A DNA stretch of 64,000 nucleotides from Piscicola geometra (GCA_943735955.1 OX030958.1:1510493-1574492); one strand, 5' to 3'; shown: positions 12,178-23,712, numbered from the stretch's first letter. Numbers and translations are program-made. Notes: generated from the sequence alone by a model not told the origin.

Positions 12178-12982
12178 GGGAGCATTGTTTAATTCATTCG
12201 ATGTAAACAATCGATACATCCAATGCGTTTTGAACGTTGTTTAATTCATCCGGGTGTGTCGTGACGCGCGTTGTTTAATTCTTCACTACATAATTCGATG
12301 TACATCTCATCAATCATAAACAAAGATGGATTGATACGATTAATTGATGTATAAATTGAACTACATCCAATCAAAACTATGTAGGTTATTAAGTAGGTTA
12401 GCTATCAAAAGTAGTAAGAATGGGTTTTAGTAATTACTTATTATAAATATATAAAGTAATTACTATGATAATTAGATTATTTTATCTAGTTTATTCTAAA
12501 TAAGTTGTAGCCCATTTGCTTTTAGTTTTAGTTCATGATTAAATAAGACGATTTTGATAATGGGAGATCCTAAAATAAGACCAATATATGTTGACTCAAG
12601 TAAGTTGAAGTGAATCTTTATAATGTTTTTTTATATATTACTTTTTAAATAAATTTTCTTATTTACTCATAAATTTGTTGGAAAAAAAATCTTGAATCCA
12701 GCTCATTAGAAGTAGATTTCTCGGTAGATTCCTCGGACAATAGATTCAAGCCAAGATTAAAAACAACTTTATTCGTATTAAAATTATTAACGATCGCTTC
12801 AAAATTATTATTTAACTCCAAAATTTCCTCTACAACTATATTCGATAAACAGTTTAAAACAACTTTGTTTACATCAGACATTTTCTAAAATGGCGTTGTT
12901 TATTTCTTCTTAAAACTATCAATCCGATGGATGCACCAGAGATTTAAGATGTAAGATTTAAGGAGAATTAAACAATGCGCCC
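12178..12982. mobile_element. PIF/Harbinger-like non-autonomous element with 3-bp TSD
   Basis: Ends are GGGAGCATTGTTTAATTC and GAATTAAACAATGCGCCC, imperfect inverted repeats flanked by TGT on each side. Copy 1 of the surrounding hAT relic at about 9314-9325 reads straight through (TATTACTGTATAAAC), giving the empty site. A 72-codon minus-strand frame (12663-12881, MSDVNKVVLNCL) and a plus-strand start followed by a GTAAGT donor at about 12560-12605 are present, but no transposase is recognised. Confidence 0.8.
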
Positions 12983-13059
12983 TGTATAAACATTCACTTT
13001 TATGCCATGGTTGATGATTATGCTCATATCAAAATAGACATTTTTAAATTAAAAAATTG

Positions 13060-13165
13060 AAAAAAAGTGGGGGGGGGGGGGGTTCCACATTAAGATGGAC
13101 CCCCCTCACTTAAAAAAAGTGGGGGGGTCCTGACCCCAGGACCCCCCCAGGATCGCCGCCCATGC
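13060..13165. repeat. hAT relic terminal motif, block 3
   Basis: Another GGGTCC/GGACCC block with a G-run (13072-13082), ending in GGATCGCCGCCCATGC. It matches 9395-9486 and marks the right end of copy 2. Confidence 0.6.
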
Positions 13166-13436
13166 TCAGAATCTCCCGATGAATATCGCCCATGCAAAAT
13201 AAGTAGCACAATATGAATGATTTTTTTATAAAAATGTAAATCTGTCTGCTTGCAAAAAGTGAACTGATATTTTCTGAAAAGCATTCTGAATGTCTGCTTG
13301 CGAAAATTGAAAAATCAGAAATTTAATTTTTATAAATATAATTTATTAATTTAAATTTATAAATAAAATAAGAAGAGTAGGTGGATGAGTATTTTATTAA
13401 GCAATGAATAATTTTGCTTCAGGCAGCTATCACTAT

Positions 13437-14160
13437 CAGTGTTATTTTCGTAACGAAAACGAAAACGAAAACGACAATTCTGAATAATCGTTCCACGAAA
13501 ACGAAAATAAAAACTAAATTTATTTCAAAAACGAAAACGAAAATAAAAACTATAATTATTTCCAAAACGAAACTGAAATAAAAACTATAATTATTTCCAA
13601 AACGAAACTGAAATAAAAACTATAATTATTTTCTAAACGAAAATTAAATACATTTTTATGATATGCCATAATATTCATATGATTAACTTATATAAAAAAT
13701 ATGTCTTTATTATAAACTTTATGAAAGTAGCGCCATTTATAAAACGTTATTTTATTACCGCTTCGCCTTGATAATTAAATTGTCACATATTTTAATAGTA
13801 AATTGATTGTTATATTTCAAATTTGTTATTTCTCAATAATTTACGTAATCAATTCTTTTAATATTTCAATTGACTGTTAGTTTTTTTAAACTAATTTGTT
13901 GTTAATATATTGTTCATTTTTACCGTTTCATTTTGTGATAAATTAATTTTTTTAGATATAAAAAAAATAGTGTTTAAAGTTTTAAATTAATATATTTACA
14001 AAACTAAAATGAAAATAAAAACTATAATTATTTTCAAAACTGAAACGAATATAAAAACTTAAATTATTTCAAAACGAAAACGAAAATAAAAACTATAATT
14101 AATTCCAAAACGAAAATGAAATAAAAACTATAATTATTTTATGAAACGAAAATAACACTG
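13437..14160. mobile_element. hAT MITE, CAGTGTTATTTTCG family, 8-bp TSD
   Basis: Starts CAGTGTTATTTTCGTAACG and ends CGAAAATAACACTG, flanked on both sides by ATCACTAT (13429-13436, 14161-14168). Both subterminal regions are arrays of AAAACGAAAACGAAAATAAA-like repeats around an AT-rich centre. A sister copy lies at 49117-49871. No coding capacity. Confidence 0.9.
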
Positions 14161-14690
14161 ATCACTATAACTACGCCTACCCAAAATATATAAATGAATA
14201 AAAATTATGTTTCATGCTATGGTTGACGATTATGCTTGTATTAAGATAGGAGTTGAGAAATTATTGTATTTGAAAAACTGAGAAGGGTCCATATTAAGAT
14301 GGACCCCAGGAGCCCCTAGCATCGCTGCCCATACATACTCACAATGTATTAATGTATTAGTATCAAAATCAGTTAAGAAATGTGTATTTTTAAAAGAGTG
14401 AGGGGGTTCTTGTAGAGGTGGATCCCAGGACCCCCTCAGAATTCCCGCCTACGTCATAGGGATAAAAAAACTAGGTGAAGGAGTATTTAAGCAAGCAAAG
14501 AATATTTTTGCTTTAGACAGCCTTCACTACAACTACACATACTCACAATGTATTACTATATAAACATTTACTTTTATGCCATGGTTGACGATTATGCTCA
14601 TATCCAAAAAGAAATTTTTGAAAACAAAATGGGAAATAGTGGGGGGTCCACCTTAATAGGGACCCCCCCGCTATAAAATCCAAACATAAG
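14161..14690. repeat. hAT relic terminal motifs, block 4
   Basis: Three more degenerate repeats of the GGTTGACGATTATGC / GGGTCC / GGACCCC / CGCCCATAC pattern, similar to 8940-9430. This suggests a further partial copy of the duplicated unit. Confidence 0.55.
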
Positions 14691-14804
14691 GTAGATTAGA
14701 ACAAATGGGTGATGATGAAAACTTGTCATATGAAATCAAACTGGTCAGTTATATTATTTTTATTTTATCAATTAATACTTTGAATTTGAATTTTTAATTT
14801 CTAG

Positions 14805-15539
14805 TTGATTGCTCAGTTGATTATTTCAACAAGCTCAAATGAGAGCTTTGCATTTAGTCCGACTTTCCGGTGTGGCACAGAACCGCGAAAAAAGAAAAGA
14901 TGCCTATTGATCTTATTCATATGGCAACATGTTTGTTGCATCCCCAGTATAAAGAATAATAAGAAAAGAGTTTGGGATAAAAAAAAGAAATCAATACCAA
15001 GACATTTATTAGAGAAATTCCATTTCTTACAGCCAGAACAAGCTGCAGTGCTGTTGAGAAAAAAACAAATGATGGTTATCTATTATGTTTTTTTATAACG
15101 TAAAAATTATAACAACATTTTTATACTGTCAAATTATACGAATGATTTAAACTTTGTAGTTGAGGAGAGTAAGAATCTTGTCAAAAAACATATTTATAAA
15201 ATTATTGAGGAATTAATAATAATGAACGATGAAGAAAATTAAGAAGAGGATGAATTTTAAAAATATTCACAATTACGTCCCACAAACATTGAAGATTATA
15301 AATTTTTTTTATTTTTTTCGAGTAAAATGAACATTTTTCCCAAACTACAAGAAGTAGCCAAAATGTTGTTTAGTATACCTGCAAGTTCTATTCTCTGTGA
15401 CAGGAATTTTTCAACATGTGGTCGTTTAACTTCAGACCCAAGATCATCTAATTTGAAAGCTAAAACTCTTGACGGTTTAAGCCGTGTGAAAAGCAATAAA
15501 GACTTGATTGAATTACTTAAAAACAATGACTATCTTTAA
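14805..15539 (+). pseudogene. hAT transposase C-terminal fragment (dimerisation domain)
   Basis: The frame at 15327-15539 encodes EVAKMLFSIPASSILCDRNF and STCGRLTSDPRSSNLKAKTL, the hAT C-terminal dimerisation signature (A--- SIPASSA--ER-FS--G---). The frame at 14805-15098 gives weaker upstream residues, with stops between them. It lies just inside the right TAGAGGTCGG-type terminus at 15757 and is probably what remains of that element's transposase. Confidence 0.75.
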
Positions 15540-15889
15540 TAATTTCATTTCAAAGAACATTTGAAATTTAAATCGTCTTTTTTATCAAAAAAAATATTCT
15601 ATTTTTTTTTGGAATGCGTCGGGAACGGGTCAATAAGTTTCGAGAACGGGTCGGGACCAGGAATCGAGTTGCGAGAACGGGACGAGACGAAAATGGGAAA
15701 AAAAATTCGGGAACGGGATGGGACCGGGAATAAAAAATCGTTCATTCCCGACCTCTAATTCAACTCATGAGTCTTGAGACCTGTATGTGTTCAAAACTAT
15801 TGATAATCTAAATCGGGGTGGAAAAAATATATCTATAGAAAGTAGGTTGGTTAAGATGAGTATTATAGAATTTAAAACAATTTGTTAAA

Positions 15890-16341
15890 TTAACCCATTA
15901 ACGCATGACTCAAAGGAATTGATTGTTTTTTTTACATTTTATTGAAAAACTGATTCTAAAAAATAAATAAAAAAATTATTTTGAAATATTTTATACAAAA
16001 AAAGTTATGATGAAAATAAAAAATGTCTTTAAAAAAAGACACTATGCATTGCTACTGACGGCAATTACGATTCGTGGTAGATGCTGAAGCACTCTAAATG
16101 TAAAGCTACATTACATTTAAGGCATTTCTTTTGCACTTTCTTTCCACATTGCTTGCATCTTTTTTGCCTATCTCCAATTTGAATAATAAAATGATCTTAT
16201 TAGTTTGGATACCACCGATCCACCAAGGCCTAAATCGCTGTTGCACTCTTCCGATGCTCCTTGATATGGGTTTACCAAATAACCAAGTCTATTATTTAGA
16301 CGCCAAACTGTATTCCCAAACCTTATAAGTTTCTCTCTGAT
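15890..16341 (-). mobile_element. Internally deleted piggyBac element end
   Basis: TTAA at 15890-15893 is followed directly by CCCATTAACGCATGAC, the TTAA-plus-CCC arrangement of piggyBac termini. On the minus strand, 16200-16060 reads CKQCGKKVQKKCLKCNVALH and CFSIYHES, the Cys-rich C-terminal domain. Just upstream (about 16320-16220) reads SDLGLGGSVVSKLI, from the middle of the catalytic region. The sequence between these regions is missing, so the element is internally deleted. The other end is cut off by the LINE at 16342. Confidence 0.7.
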
Positions 16342-19300
16342 GGCGGAACTGCTTCTACTGACAGGAGAAAGGGCGAAGGCGGGTCACTGGCGCCTTAAAA
16401 CCAGTCGCTTCGGGCAGATGGGGCTCGTCAGCCCGGGAACGCAACCCATCCAGGAGAAGGAAAACTCTGACTACCAACCGCTGCTGCCTTGCAGGCTACC
16501 AATTCATGGAAAAGGCTTTGAGAGTCAATCCCGAGGAAAAATCAGGAGTCGGAGTCCCTAAGGCGGTGGATCGTCATCTATGATGTCCTTCCGGCAACTC
16601 CTGCAGCCAAGTCGGCTTTGAGCGTGGTGCTTGCACCCCCTTGGATCTAGTCGACGAAGCCGAGAGGGGGTCCTATTGTTTGGGCAGCACAAGACCTCCA
16701 CACGCTTTGCCCAGGCTAGCGCCCTGGAGATGTCACTCCAGTCTCGCTTTGCGGCGAGAGCACAAACAAGAAGACAGCAGTTTACGGGTTATAAGTATCT
16801 GCTCAATTGGCGTAGAGCTGGACGCCAGGGATTATCTTCAATGGTGTGGAGGGACCCTCGCAGTCCCATAGTAACTACCGCCCGTCCTAAGCCGGGCAGC
16901 CCCCGGTCTATAAGGTGTTACCCATCACGGCCTGCCTGCTTCAGTGGGTGCCTGGAGCTTAGAGCACAACTCAACAAGCAGGCCGTTATCTTCACGCACC
17001 AAACAAATACAAAAAGGTGGAGATTCCAGTTCTTCGTATTGCAAGCTGGAACGTACGTACTATGCGCACTGGACTGAGTGATGACCTTCGTGAGATTGAA
17101 GACCTTCGCAAGACTGCAGTCATTGATCATGAGCTGCACAGACTAAACGTTGATGTTGCAGCCCTACAAGAAACGCGTCTTCCAGAGTCTGGATCCTTGA
17201 GGGAGGAACACTACACGTTCTTTTGGCAGGGAAAAAGAGAAGAGGAGACCAGGGAACACGGAGTCGGCTTCGCCATCAAGAACACCCTGCTTTGTATGTC
17301 CGAACCTCCTTCCCGCGGCACAGAGAGAATCCTCACTCTACGCCTTCTCACAGCATCTGGCTTTGCTGATCTTCTGTGCATCTATGCACCGACCATGCAA
17401 GCCAGCACCGAGACTAAAGATAAATTCTACGAACAACTAAGCAGCGTTGTTGCCACAGTCCCTGCCTCTAAACACCTCTACCTTCTGGGAGATTTTAACG
17501 CCCGTGTTGGCTTTGACCACGACTCATGGCCAGATGTGCTGGGTCACCATGGCATCGGGAAAATGAACGAAAATGGCCAGAGACTACTCGAATTCTGTTG
17601 CTACCACAATATGTGAGTAACAAACACATACTTCCAGAGCAAAGTATGTCACAAGGTGTCCTGGAGACATCCAAGATCAAATCATTGGCATCAACTGGAC
17701 TTGATTATCACCAGGCACAACTCGTTGAACAACGTCCGCAGCACCAGAGCTTACCATAGTGCCAATTGCGATACAGACCACTCTCTGATCGCGTCAAAGA
17801 TAAAGTTGCGCCCCAAGAGGCTCCACCTCTCCAAGAAGAAATGTCAGCCGAAAATCAACACCTATCAGGCCACCCATCAGGCCAAGAACCAGGAGTTCAT
17901 AGATCTGCTGGGGAAGCTGCAACACTGCGACCAAGAACCTAATGCGGAAGTTAGATGGAACTCGCTCCAGAATACCATCTTCAGAACTGCTTTACTCACG
18001 TATGGTGAAAAGGAACACAAGAACACCGATTGGTTCGAAGCGAATGCGGCAGATCTTGAACCTGTTAGTGACGCCAAGAGAAAGGCATTGATCGCATACA
18101 AACGCGACCCGAATCAGTCCACCTTCGAAGAGTTGAAAGCTGCCCGAAGAAAAGCCCAGCAGACGGCTCGACGCTTCGCAAATGACTATTGGCTTCAACT
18201 GGCGAATAGCATCCAACAAGCGTCAGACGCTGGCAACGTAAGGAGCATGTATGAAGGCATCAAAAAAGCAACAGGCAAGTCAGCAAAGAAGACAGCACCC
18301 TTAAAGTCCAAATCAAGAGAGACCATCACAGACAAAGACAAGCAAATGGCAAGGTGTGTTGAACACTATCTGGAACTTTATTCTAAAGAAAACTCTGTGA
18401 CTCAGATAGCACTGGACGCTATTGAAGATATGCCAGTCTTGGAAGAGCTGGATGTCGAGCCGACCATGGACGAACTCAGCAAAGCTATTGATGCCTTAAA
18501 GAGTGGAAAAGCACCAGGAGACGATGGCATCCCACCAGAAATAATCAAATGTGGTGAACCGTCTCTACTAGAACCACTTCACAAGTTCCTTTGCCTATGT
18601 TGGAGAGAAGGAAGAATTCCACAGGACATGCGCAATGCCAAGATTGTCACCCTGTAAAAGAACAAGGGCGACCGCAGCGACTGCAACAACTACAGAGACA
18701 TCTCACTGCTTAGCGTCGTGGGTAAAGCTTTCGCCCGCGTTGTCCTCAACCGTCTCCAAGTCCTAGCAAGTCGTGTGTATCCTGAATCGCAATGTGGCTT
18801 CAGATCAGGAAGATCCACAGTCGACATGATCTTCTCCGTGCGTCAGCTCCAGGAAAAGTGCAGAGAGCAGCGGATGCCGCTGTATATCGCCTTTATCGAC
18901 CTAACTAAGGCATTCGACTTTGTAAGCAGGAACGGCCATTTTCGGCTACTCAAGAAGATCGGCTGTCCACCTCGGCTGCTCAACATTACAATTTCTTATC
19001 ACGAAAACACGCAAGGTGTGGTCAGCTACGATGGGGAGATCTCAGAATCCTTCATAATCAAGAGTGGGGTCAAACAGGGTCGTGTGCTAGCGCCTACATT
19101 ATTCGGTATCTTCTTCTCGATGCTGTTGAACTTTGCATTTAAAGAGTCTGCCGAAGGTGTCCATTTACACACCAGAAATGTCGGAAACTGCTGAACATGG
19201 CACGCCTAAGAGCAAAGACAAAAATTCGCACTGTCCTCATCAGAGACATGCTGTTCGCTGATGATGCAGCCCTGGTGTCACACACGGAGGAACACCTTCA

Positions 19301-20245
19301 GCAGCTGATGAATCGTTTTGCTCAGGCTTGCAGGGAATTCGGTCTGACCATCAGTATCAAGAAAACCAACATCATGGGTCAAGACATTCTTGTTCCACCC
19401 TCAATCAAAATCGACAATCAGGTGCTGGAGGCCACTGACAAGTTCACATACTTGGGTTCCGTCATTACTAGCAGCCTATCCCTCGACATTGAGATTGATA
19501 AGAGGCTCGCCAAAGCAGCCAGCGTCATGGCCAGATTGAGCAAACGTGTATGGACCAACAACCAACTGACACTAAAGACCAAGCTCAAAGTGTACCAGGC
19601 ATGCGTTCTCAGCACCCTGTTGTATGGCAGCGAAACCTGGACCACCTATGCCAGGCAAGAAGATCGTCTCGAAAGCTTTCATCTTCGCTGTCTCCGACGC
19701 ATCCTTGGCATAAAATGGCAAGACAAAGTCACCAACACAGCCGTACTCAATCAAGCCAACTCACTCAGCATACACCTCCTTCTATGCCAAAGACGTTTAC
19801 GCTGGCTGGGTCACGTGCGTAGAATGGAAGAAGGTCGCATACCCAAGGACATCCTCTATGGCGAGCTGGCTACAGGACACCGTCTAGTTGGTCGCCCGCA
19901 ACTACGCTTCAAAGACGTCTGCGAAACGCGACTTCAAACTTACGGGTATCGACCCTGGCAGATGGGAAGAGCTAGCCGATGACCGGAGAGGCTGGCACCA
20001 GACTGTCCATAAAGGCATCAAAAAGGGCGAGGAAGAACGCAGGCAACATCTGGAATCACGAAGGCAAAGAAGAAAAATGAGGCAGCAGAATCAGGCTCTC
20101 GATCCTCCATCCGACTTCACCTGCAGCCGCTGCAGCAGAGACTGTCGATCCAGGATTAATCTGCTGAGCCACTCTAGAAGCTGCTGTCAAAGAACACATC
20201 AGAGCGCTATCATTATCTCACGAGATGGATGAATGCCAACAACAA
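16342..20245 (+). mobile_element. Nearly full-length APE-type LINE (RTE-like), inactivated
   Basis: Flanked by imperfect 17-bp duplications, ATAAGTTTCTCTCTGAT (16325-16341) and ATAGGTTTCCCTCTGAT (20246-20262). The 5' region is GC-rich and non-coding to about 17015. The polyprotein starts with an AP-endonuclease-like domain (IASWNVRTMRTGL, AALQETRLPES, LLGDFNARVG, CDTDHSLIASK). Reverse transcriptase follows (SGKAPGDDGIPPEIIKCG, PESQCGFRSGRST, FADDAALVSHTEE), then RRLRWLGHVRRMEEGRIPKD and a C-terminal Cys/His finger (CSRCSRDCRSRINLLSHSR). Stops at 17614 and 18655 and frameshifts near 19190 and 19925 break the ORF. Same family as 25591-27433. Clade assignment (RTE-like) is by resemblance only. 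Confidence 0.9.
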
Positions 20246-20262
20246 ATAGGTTTCCCTCTGAT

Positions 20263-20795
20263 AAGTTCTCTGGGTCCTATATGAGTCCTATATGGGCTAA
20301 ATGGGCTTAGAATAATAAAAAAAGTTTAAGTGTTTTTGTGGAAAGCCTATGTGGGTCCTATATGGGCCCTATATGGGCTAAATGGGCTTTAAAAAAAATA
20401 ATAGTTCTGAATGTTTTCAAGGAAAGCCTATGTGGGTCCTATATGGGTCCTATATGGGCTAAATGGGCTTTGAATAATGAAAAAAGTTGAAGTGTTTTCA
20501 TGGAAAGACGATGTGGGTCCTATATGGGTCCTATAACGGCTAAATGGGCTTTGAATAATGAAAAAAGTTGAAGTGTTTTCATGGAAAGCCTATGTGGGTC
20601 CTTTATGGGTTCTATATGGGCTAAATGGGCTTTAAAAAAATTTCAAGTGTTTTTAAGGAAAGCCTATGTGGGTCCTATATGGGTCCTATATGGGCTAAAT
20701 GGGCTTTAAAAAAATAATAATGCTAAGTGTTTTCAAGGAAAGCCTATATGGGTCCTATATGGGTCCTATATGGGCTCAATGGACTTTGAATTAGT
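20263..20795. repeat. Tandem array, about 78-bp unit with GGGTCCTATATGGG
   Basis: Six to seven units, each with GCCTATGTGGGTCCTATATG, then GGGCTAAATGGGCTTT, then an AT-rich stretch with GTGTTTTCAAGGAAA. Unit starts fall near 20342, 20424, 20505, 20585, 20660 and 20738. It is immediately downstream of the LINE target duplication. It is probably the subterminal array of a DNA transposon, with 21.4-21.7 kb as the opposite end. Confidence 0.8.
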
Positions 20796-21400
20796 GTAAC
20801 ATATGGCCATGGTTTTTGTAAAATATTTATTATTTTTTTATTTTAGTCATTTGAATTTATTATCTCTTTTATTTTAGAAATGTTATCTTCTGTTGTAATT
20901 ATTAAAAAATTATTTGTCTATAAAAGTCATTCTGGTTTCTTATTAAAGTTTTTTTTTAAAAATTCTCATTATTAAATATTAATATAAAAAAATTTAGAGT
21001 TACGCAAATAATTATTCAATAGTTCAACAAACTTTTTGAAACCCCACAAGTTGTAATCAATGTATACATTATCTATATAAGATACCAGCCATTTTAATAA
21101 TGACAAAAAAAAGCCGGTTAGCACTCCCCTTTACCAGAACAAATGAAACCATGGTATATAATTCATCAATAAATTATTCGCAACAGGTTCTGTCAAAACC
21201 AACTCAACTCAAACATACAGAAGAGAAATCAAAGTGCACGTTTCCAAATTAGAAAGCAAGCCAAGCAAAGTTTAAAAAAATAATCTTGAAGAATCCGATT
21301 AATCACATTTCTTATATTTGGACTATTTTTCTTACATCTTTAAATTTATGTTTGGCAGAAATATTTTAATTGCTTTTTATAAAAATAAATAATTTATCAA
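20796..21400. other. AT-rich spacer between two related arrays
   Basis: No coding frame, RNA gene or sharp repeat seen. If the flanking arrays are the two ends of one element, this is its interior. Confidence 0.4.
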
Positions 21401-21412
21401 TCAATCATGTGT

Positions 21413-21715
21413 TGCCCGTATAGCCCATTGGGACCCACTTAATTTGGTGTAGCATTTTGACATGGGTCCCATATGGGCTGCCCATATAGGGCCCATATGG
21501 GCTGCCCATATAGGGCCCATATGGGCTGCCGATCTAGGGCCCATATGGGCTGCCGATCTAGGGCCCATATAGGCTGCCCATATAGTTGCCCATATAGCCC
21601 ATAAGGGACCCACTTAATTCGGTGTAGCATTTTGACATGGGTCCCATATGGGCTGCCCATATGGGGCCCATATAGTTGCCCATATGGGACCCATATAAGG
21701 TCTCATATAGAATGT
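21413..21715. repeat. Array of CCCATATGGGCTGCCCATAT palindromic units
   Basis: Repeats of GGGCCCATATGGGCTGCC, about 28 bp apart, within a larger repeat that begins CCCACTTAATTTGGTGTAGC at 21434 and recurs at 21610. The GGGTCC/CATATGGG vocabulary is the reverse complement of the 20.3-20.8 kb array. Dense palindromes (GGGCCCATATGGGC) could form hairpins. Confidence 0.8.
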
Positions 21716-22735
21716 TCACTGGGATGATTACAACTTGTTCAAAACTTTTTGTCTCACAATTTTTGTTTAAATTTTATGTGTGCATTTTTGATCATTTATT
21801 TTTATGATTTGTTAATTCGAAGTTATGAAAGGAGATTTCAAGGCTGCCTCCATGTCTATAACTATAACTATTGGACCTGTGATAAAAGGTTAATTAATCC
21901 CAATTTATAAATTTTTATATATTTATTTTAACTAATTCTTCAAATAAAAATTTTGTTGGACAATTTAATTTCTTTGAAATCCTATAGATTGGTTATACAA
22001 CTGATTTATTTATTGAAGACAATTTGTCATTTCAAGTTACATTATAGAAAAAAAAAGTTTTTTATTTTCTATAACTGGAGAAGTTATTCGGTTAAAAATC
22101 GCAAGTGCCTGGTAATGTACCAGGTACATTATGTACCTTGGAGGTCTCAAGCTGCTATACCGTCAACTCCATGTATAAGGCGCACTAGCTTTTAAAGGTA
22201 AAATGTGAGCTTTTTGTATGGTGTTTTACGGCATTCATAATATAATATAAATTCAGTTACGAATATCATCATTGTTCACCGTAATTACTACCATAGACAT
22301 TCTTATTTTAAAACTTCATGTCTAAACTAAGAGCTAAAATACGATGTAACAAAATGAGGGTGTCTGAAAGTTATGGATGTCCAAACAATCTGGTATTTTA
22401 CGGTAAATTTAATTGTGGTAACTACCGTAAAATACCAAATACTCGCACTTTTAAAACTCATAATTTGTTTCATGTATGAAGCAGAAATATTTTTGAAACG
22501 ATTCCAAAAGATTCTAATTCGATAAATATTAAAGTTATTTGCTCGTTAATTTTTCTATTCTTTGTCAGATTAAATTAGTCAAAATAAGATAAAAATTCAG
22601 TTGGAAGTATTTTTATTATTTGGCATAATTACCGCCATAGACATTTTGTCCAAACTAAGAGCTCAAAAAATTATTTTATTCGAAAAACTATGGTGTCTAA
22701 ACATTGTATCAGAAAAATGGTATTCTACCGTTAAT
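21716..22735. repeat. AT-rich repeat region with a 14-bp hairpin
   Basis: Mostly non-coding. At 22392-22436 a perfect 14-bp inverted repeat (GGTATTTTACGGTA / TACCGTAAAATACC) surrounds a 17-base loop. Related GGTnTTTTACGG motifs occur at about 22220, 33320 and 34110. The start (CTCCATGTATAAGGCGCACT) and end (ATTTATAGTGCGCC) are roughly inverted, suggesting a short DNA transposon of unknown class. Confidence 0.45.
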
Positions 22736-22925
22736 TAATGCGTATTTATAGTGCGCCAGGGCACGCATCTAAAGCGCCACTCACACGACATAAGTCGTGA
22801 AACACTGCATCATACTCTAGGTATGTAATAGCTCACGGTTGGCTCAACAGGGATTCGAACTGGCGACCTTTAAGTTGCAAGCCCAACGACTTTACCATCT
22901 AAGCCAACCCGCTTGCCATACGGAA
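22735..22925 (-). repeat. tRNA-derived SINE, antisense
   Basis: On the minus strand the head reads GGTTGGCTTAGATGGTAAAG (A-box-like), then GGTCGCCAGTTCGAATCCC (B-box-like), followed by a tail with ATACCTAGAGTATGATG. This is the organisation of the better preserved copy at 41.6 kb. There is no intact cloverleaf, so it is a SINE and not a tRNA gene. Confidence 0.75.
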
Positions 22926-23324
22926 CTTGTAATGAATCGGGCTGCACTTCTGAACTTTCTCAAGTTTTTTGATTTCGACTTGTCCCAAACCATCGAGGAA
23001 GATTCTAGTTGCCATTTTATTAGTGCTTTAAAAGCATTCTTTTAATTTTTTTGAACGACTGTTGAGGTGTGGTGATGAAAATCTATATTTACTCTCTAAT
23101 GAATGTCACAAAAATATGTTTTTACAAGGTTTCTTCAACTATAAATATTTAAAAAAACTTAAATAAATTGCAAAATTAAAAAAAGAATATTGAAAAATTA
23201 ATTAAAAAAAACTAAAAATAGCCCTTGGTAATTATTGCGTAATGAGGAAATCTTTAAAAGCATTACAGATGTGCATTAGAGGTAACTTGGCAACTGGGAG
23301 TTATATGACATTTAACAATCTTCA
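22926..23324. other. AT-rich intergenic sequence
   Basis: No feature recognised between the SINE and the GT array. Confidence 0.4.
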
Positions 23325-23541
<217 letters not shown>

Positions 23542-23643
23542 TGTTGGTGCTTTAATGAAAAGACGTCGATAAAATATCAAAGCATAGAAACGTACCTGTA
23601 ATCCAGTTGCCTCGGACGATTTAATGGATGCTGCAAGACAGCA

Positions 23644-23655
23644 CCCTATAAATAC
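23644..23655 (+). promoter_or_regulatory. Probable TATA box of the orphan glycoprotein gene
   Basis: CCCTATAAATACC lies about 65 bases before the initiator ATG at 23713. That would place transcription start near 23677 and leave a short 5' UTR. The matching spacing and canonical TATAAATA motif support this. Confidence 0.6.
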
Positions 23656-23712
23656 CTTGCTGGAAGGTTTTGGAAGGTTCTGTGTTGTACAAAGAAGAAA
23701 TAACTGCCAAAG

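Larger units (their letters stand above)
5904..13163 (-). mobile_element. Tandemly duplicated DUF4371-type hAT relic
   Basis: The segment from 6038 (TCAACTATTAATATTTGTAT...) recurs at 9487 with strong similarity, and the 8574-9205 segment recurs almost unchanged at 11423-12055. This marks two tandem copies. The left end at 5904 (CAGGGGTGGCGATC) resembles the reverse complement of the recurrent right-end motif GGATCGCCGCCCATG at 9471 and 13148. Both copies carry decayed minus-strand transposase. Copy 1 was interrupted by a second hAT and a LINE scrap, copy 2 by a Harbinger-like element. Confidence 0.65.
5604..15757. mobile_element. Outer hAT-like element, ends only, filled with nested repeats
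   Basis: The sequence TAGAGGTCGG at 5604 is mirrored by CCGACCTCTA ending at 15757, and both ends carry related GGGAACGGGA-rich subterminal sequence (5638-5780, 15610-15745). The hAT dimerisation ORF at 15327-15539 lies just inside the right end. The eight flanking bases (TATTCTAC / ATTCAACT) are not a clean duplication, so the two ends may come from different copies. Other hAT-related material fills the interior. Confidence 0.5.
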
